The translations under genes were made by a program, and so were the position numbers. Positions 13,936-14,381 of a stretch of 14,381 bases of DNA are shown here, piece by piece; position 1 is the first letter of the stretch, and the number at the start of each line of letters is the position of its first letter. The stretch covers positions 1-14,381 of the forward strand of contig CALFYU010000117.1 in assembly GCA_937952455.1 (NCBI GenBank). The letters run 5' to 3'. The stretch comes from an uncultured Planctomycetaceae bacterium. GTDB taxonomy: Bacteria > Planctomycetota > Planctomycetia > Planctomycetales > Planctomycetaceae. The notes beneath the pieces are model-generated. The model saw only the letters and a program-made list of their open reading frames with translations, searched no databases and was not told where the DNA came from.

Positions 13936-13978
13936 CGAGATTTGTATTCAATTTTGACGTCCGTGTGGAGGTCCCATG

Positions 13979-14381
13979 ATGTTTTTTATTAAGCTCATCA
14001 AGATTCGTCGCCACGAGGTCGGTCTGTACTTCCGCGACGGCGAGTTTCGCGGGTTGTTGGATGCCGGCCGGCACTGGTTCTTTGACCCATTTCGCAAGGT
14101 GCGGGTCGAAGTGCAAGCGCTCCGCGCGCCGCGGCTGGTGCATGAGCAGCTCGACGTCATCGTCAAGGCGGGTGTGCTCGAGGACCGCGCAACGGTGTTG
14201 GACCTCAAGGACGACCAGCGCGCGTTGGTCTGGATCGACGGCCGTTTCAGCGAACTGCTCGAGCCGGGCCTGCACGCGTACTGGAACACGGTCCGCGACG
14301 TCCGCGTCGAAGTGGTCGACGCGCGGCAGCCGCGGTTCGTCCACCCGGACCTACCGGTCATCGTCGCCGCTCCGACGGCCC
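13979..14381 (+). CDS. Slipin/SPFH (band 7) family protein, N-terminal part (runs off window)
   Basis: 134 codons are open to the window edge. The start is MFFIKLIKIRRHEVGLYFRD, then GEFRGLLDAGRHWFFDPF, KVRVEVQ, VLDLKDDQRALVWIDGRFSE, LLEPGLHAYWNTVRDVRVEVVDAR. This two-part arrangement (R-x-E-x-GL-x-FRDGEF, then a second RALVWIDGRF copy) is how planctomycete slipins begin before the SPFH domain. SPFH proteins form membrane-bound oligomers and are linked to membrane organisation and protease control. The N-terminal FFI segment is short, so membrane attachment may be monotopic. GGAGG at 13967-13971 is 7 bases before ATG 13979 and 4 before ATG 13976; I chose 13979. Its GC content appears higher than that of upstream genes. 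The rest of the domain is outside the window. Confidence 0.85.
   Translation, partial: MFFIKLIKIRRHEVGLYFRDGEFRGLLDAGRHWFFDPFRKVRVEVQALRAPRLVHEQLDVIVKAGVLEDRATVLDLKDDQRALVWIDGRFSELLEPGLHAYWNTVRDVRVEVVDARQPRFVHPDLPVIVAAPTA

Larger units (their letters stand above)
13482..13978. other. GC-rich, hairpin-dense non-coding stretch
   Basis: 497 bases between the tRNA-like gene and the slipin. By eye it is more GC-rich than the window average. Perfect stems include CGTCCGC/GCGGACG (13531-13537 with 13543-13549) and CCGCCCCAGC/GCTGGGGCGG (13603-13612 with 13619-13628, 6-base loop). Open frames exist on both strands (13575-13979 plus, 13444-13866 minus), as expected in GC-rich DNA, but their Arg/Ala/Pro-rich products match nothing I know. 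It could be an eroded gene or a structured RNA. Confidence 0.4.

Overview
This window looks like a chromosomal segment of a planctomycete, moderately GC-rich (by eye, not computed). The evidence is the gene set: a secreted ceramidase-like protein, a secreted squalene-cyclase-repeat protein, a slipin of the form common in that phylum, and a membrane-anchored SpoIIE/RsbU-type phosphatase. Shine-Dalgarno signals are weak or absent before many genes, and the genes are mostly single rather than in tight operons. I cannot name a species.

Layout. 1-241 (-) is the start of a neutral ceramidase-like exported protein that runs off the left edge. 611-2344 (+) is a divergent AMP-forming acyl-CoA synthetase, followed by a MaoC-type hot-dog hydratase at 2525-3010 (+). 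3011-3563 is non-coding and carries a 23-bp inverted repeat. 3564-4637 (+) is a three-helix membrane PP2C phosphatase. It converges on a 69-residue orphan at 4770-4979 (-). 5508-5972 (-) is a small exported protein with 36 cysteines in about 132 mature residues, arranged as twelve Cys-Cys-Ala-Pro units around a lysine-rich core. 6433-7460 (+) is a squalene/prenyltransferase-repeat protein broken by a frameshift and by an in-frame TGA where a tryptophan is expected. 7612-9057 (-) is an Old Yellow Enzyme family oxidoreductase, divergent from a canonical acyl-CoA synthetase at 9265-10941 (+). A metallo-beta-lactamase-fold hydrolase follows at 11117-11965 (+). It converges on 11986-12864 (-), a protein with a degenerate receiver domain. 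The right end holds a strong intrinsic terminator, an atypical tRNA-like gene with an AUU anticodon, a GC-rich hairpin-dense stretch, and the start of a slipin at 13979.

Function. Two acyl-CoA synthetases, a MaoC hydratase, an OYE/dienoyl-CoA-reductase-like flavoenzyme and an MBL hydrolase suggest acyl-CoA or lipid degradation. They lie on both strands with large gaps, so a single pathway is inference. The phosphatase and the pseudo-receiver protein are signalling proteins without an obvious local partner.

The parts least explained by known families are the Cys-Cys-Ala-Pro protein (5508-5972), the two related palindromic elements directly after genes (7481-7593 and 10945-11048), the tRNA-like gene, and the terminator with a tiny upstream reading frame near 13218-13302. 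I found no CRISPR array, no transposase, and no complete defence or mobile system.
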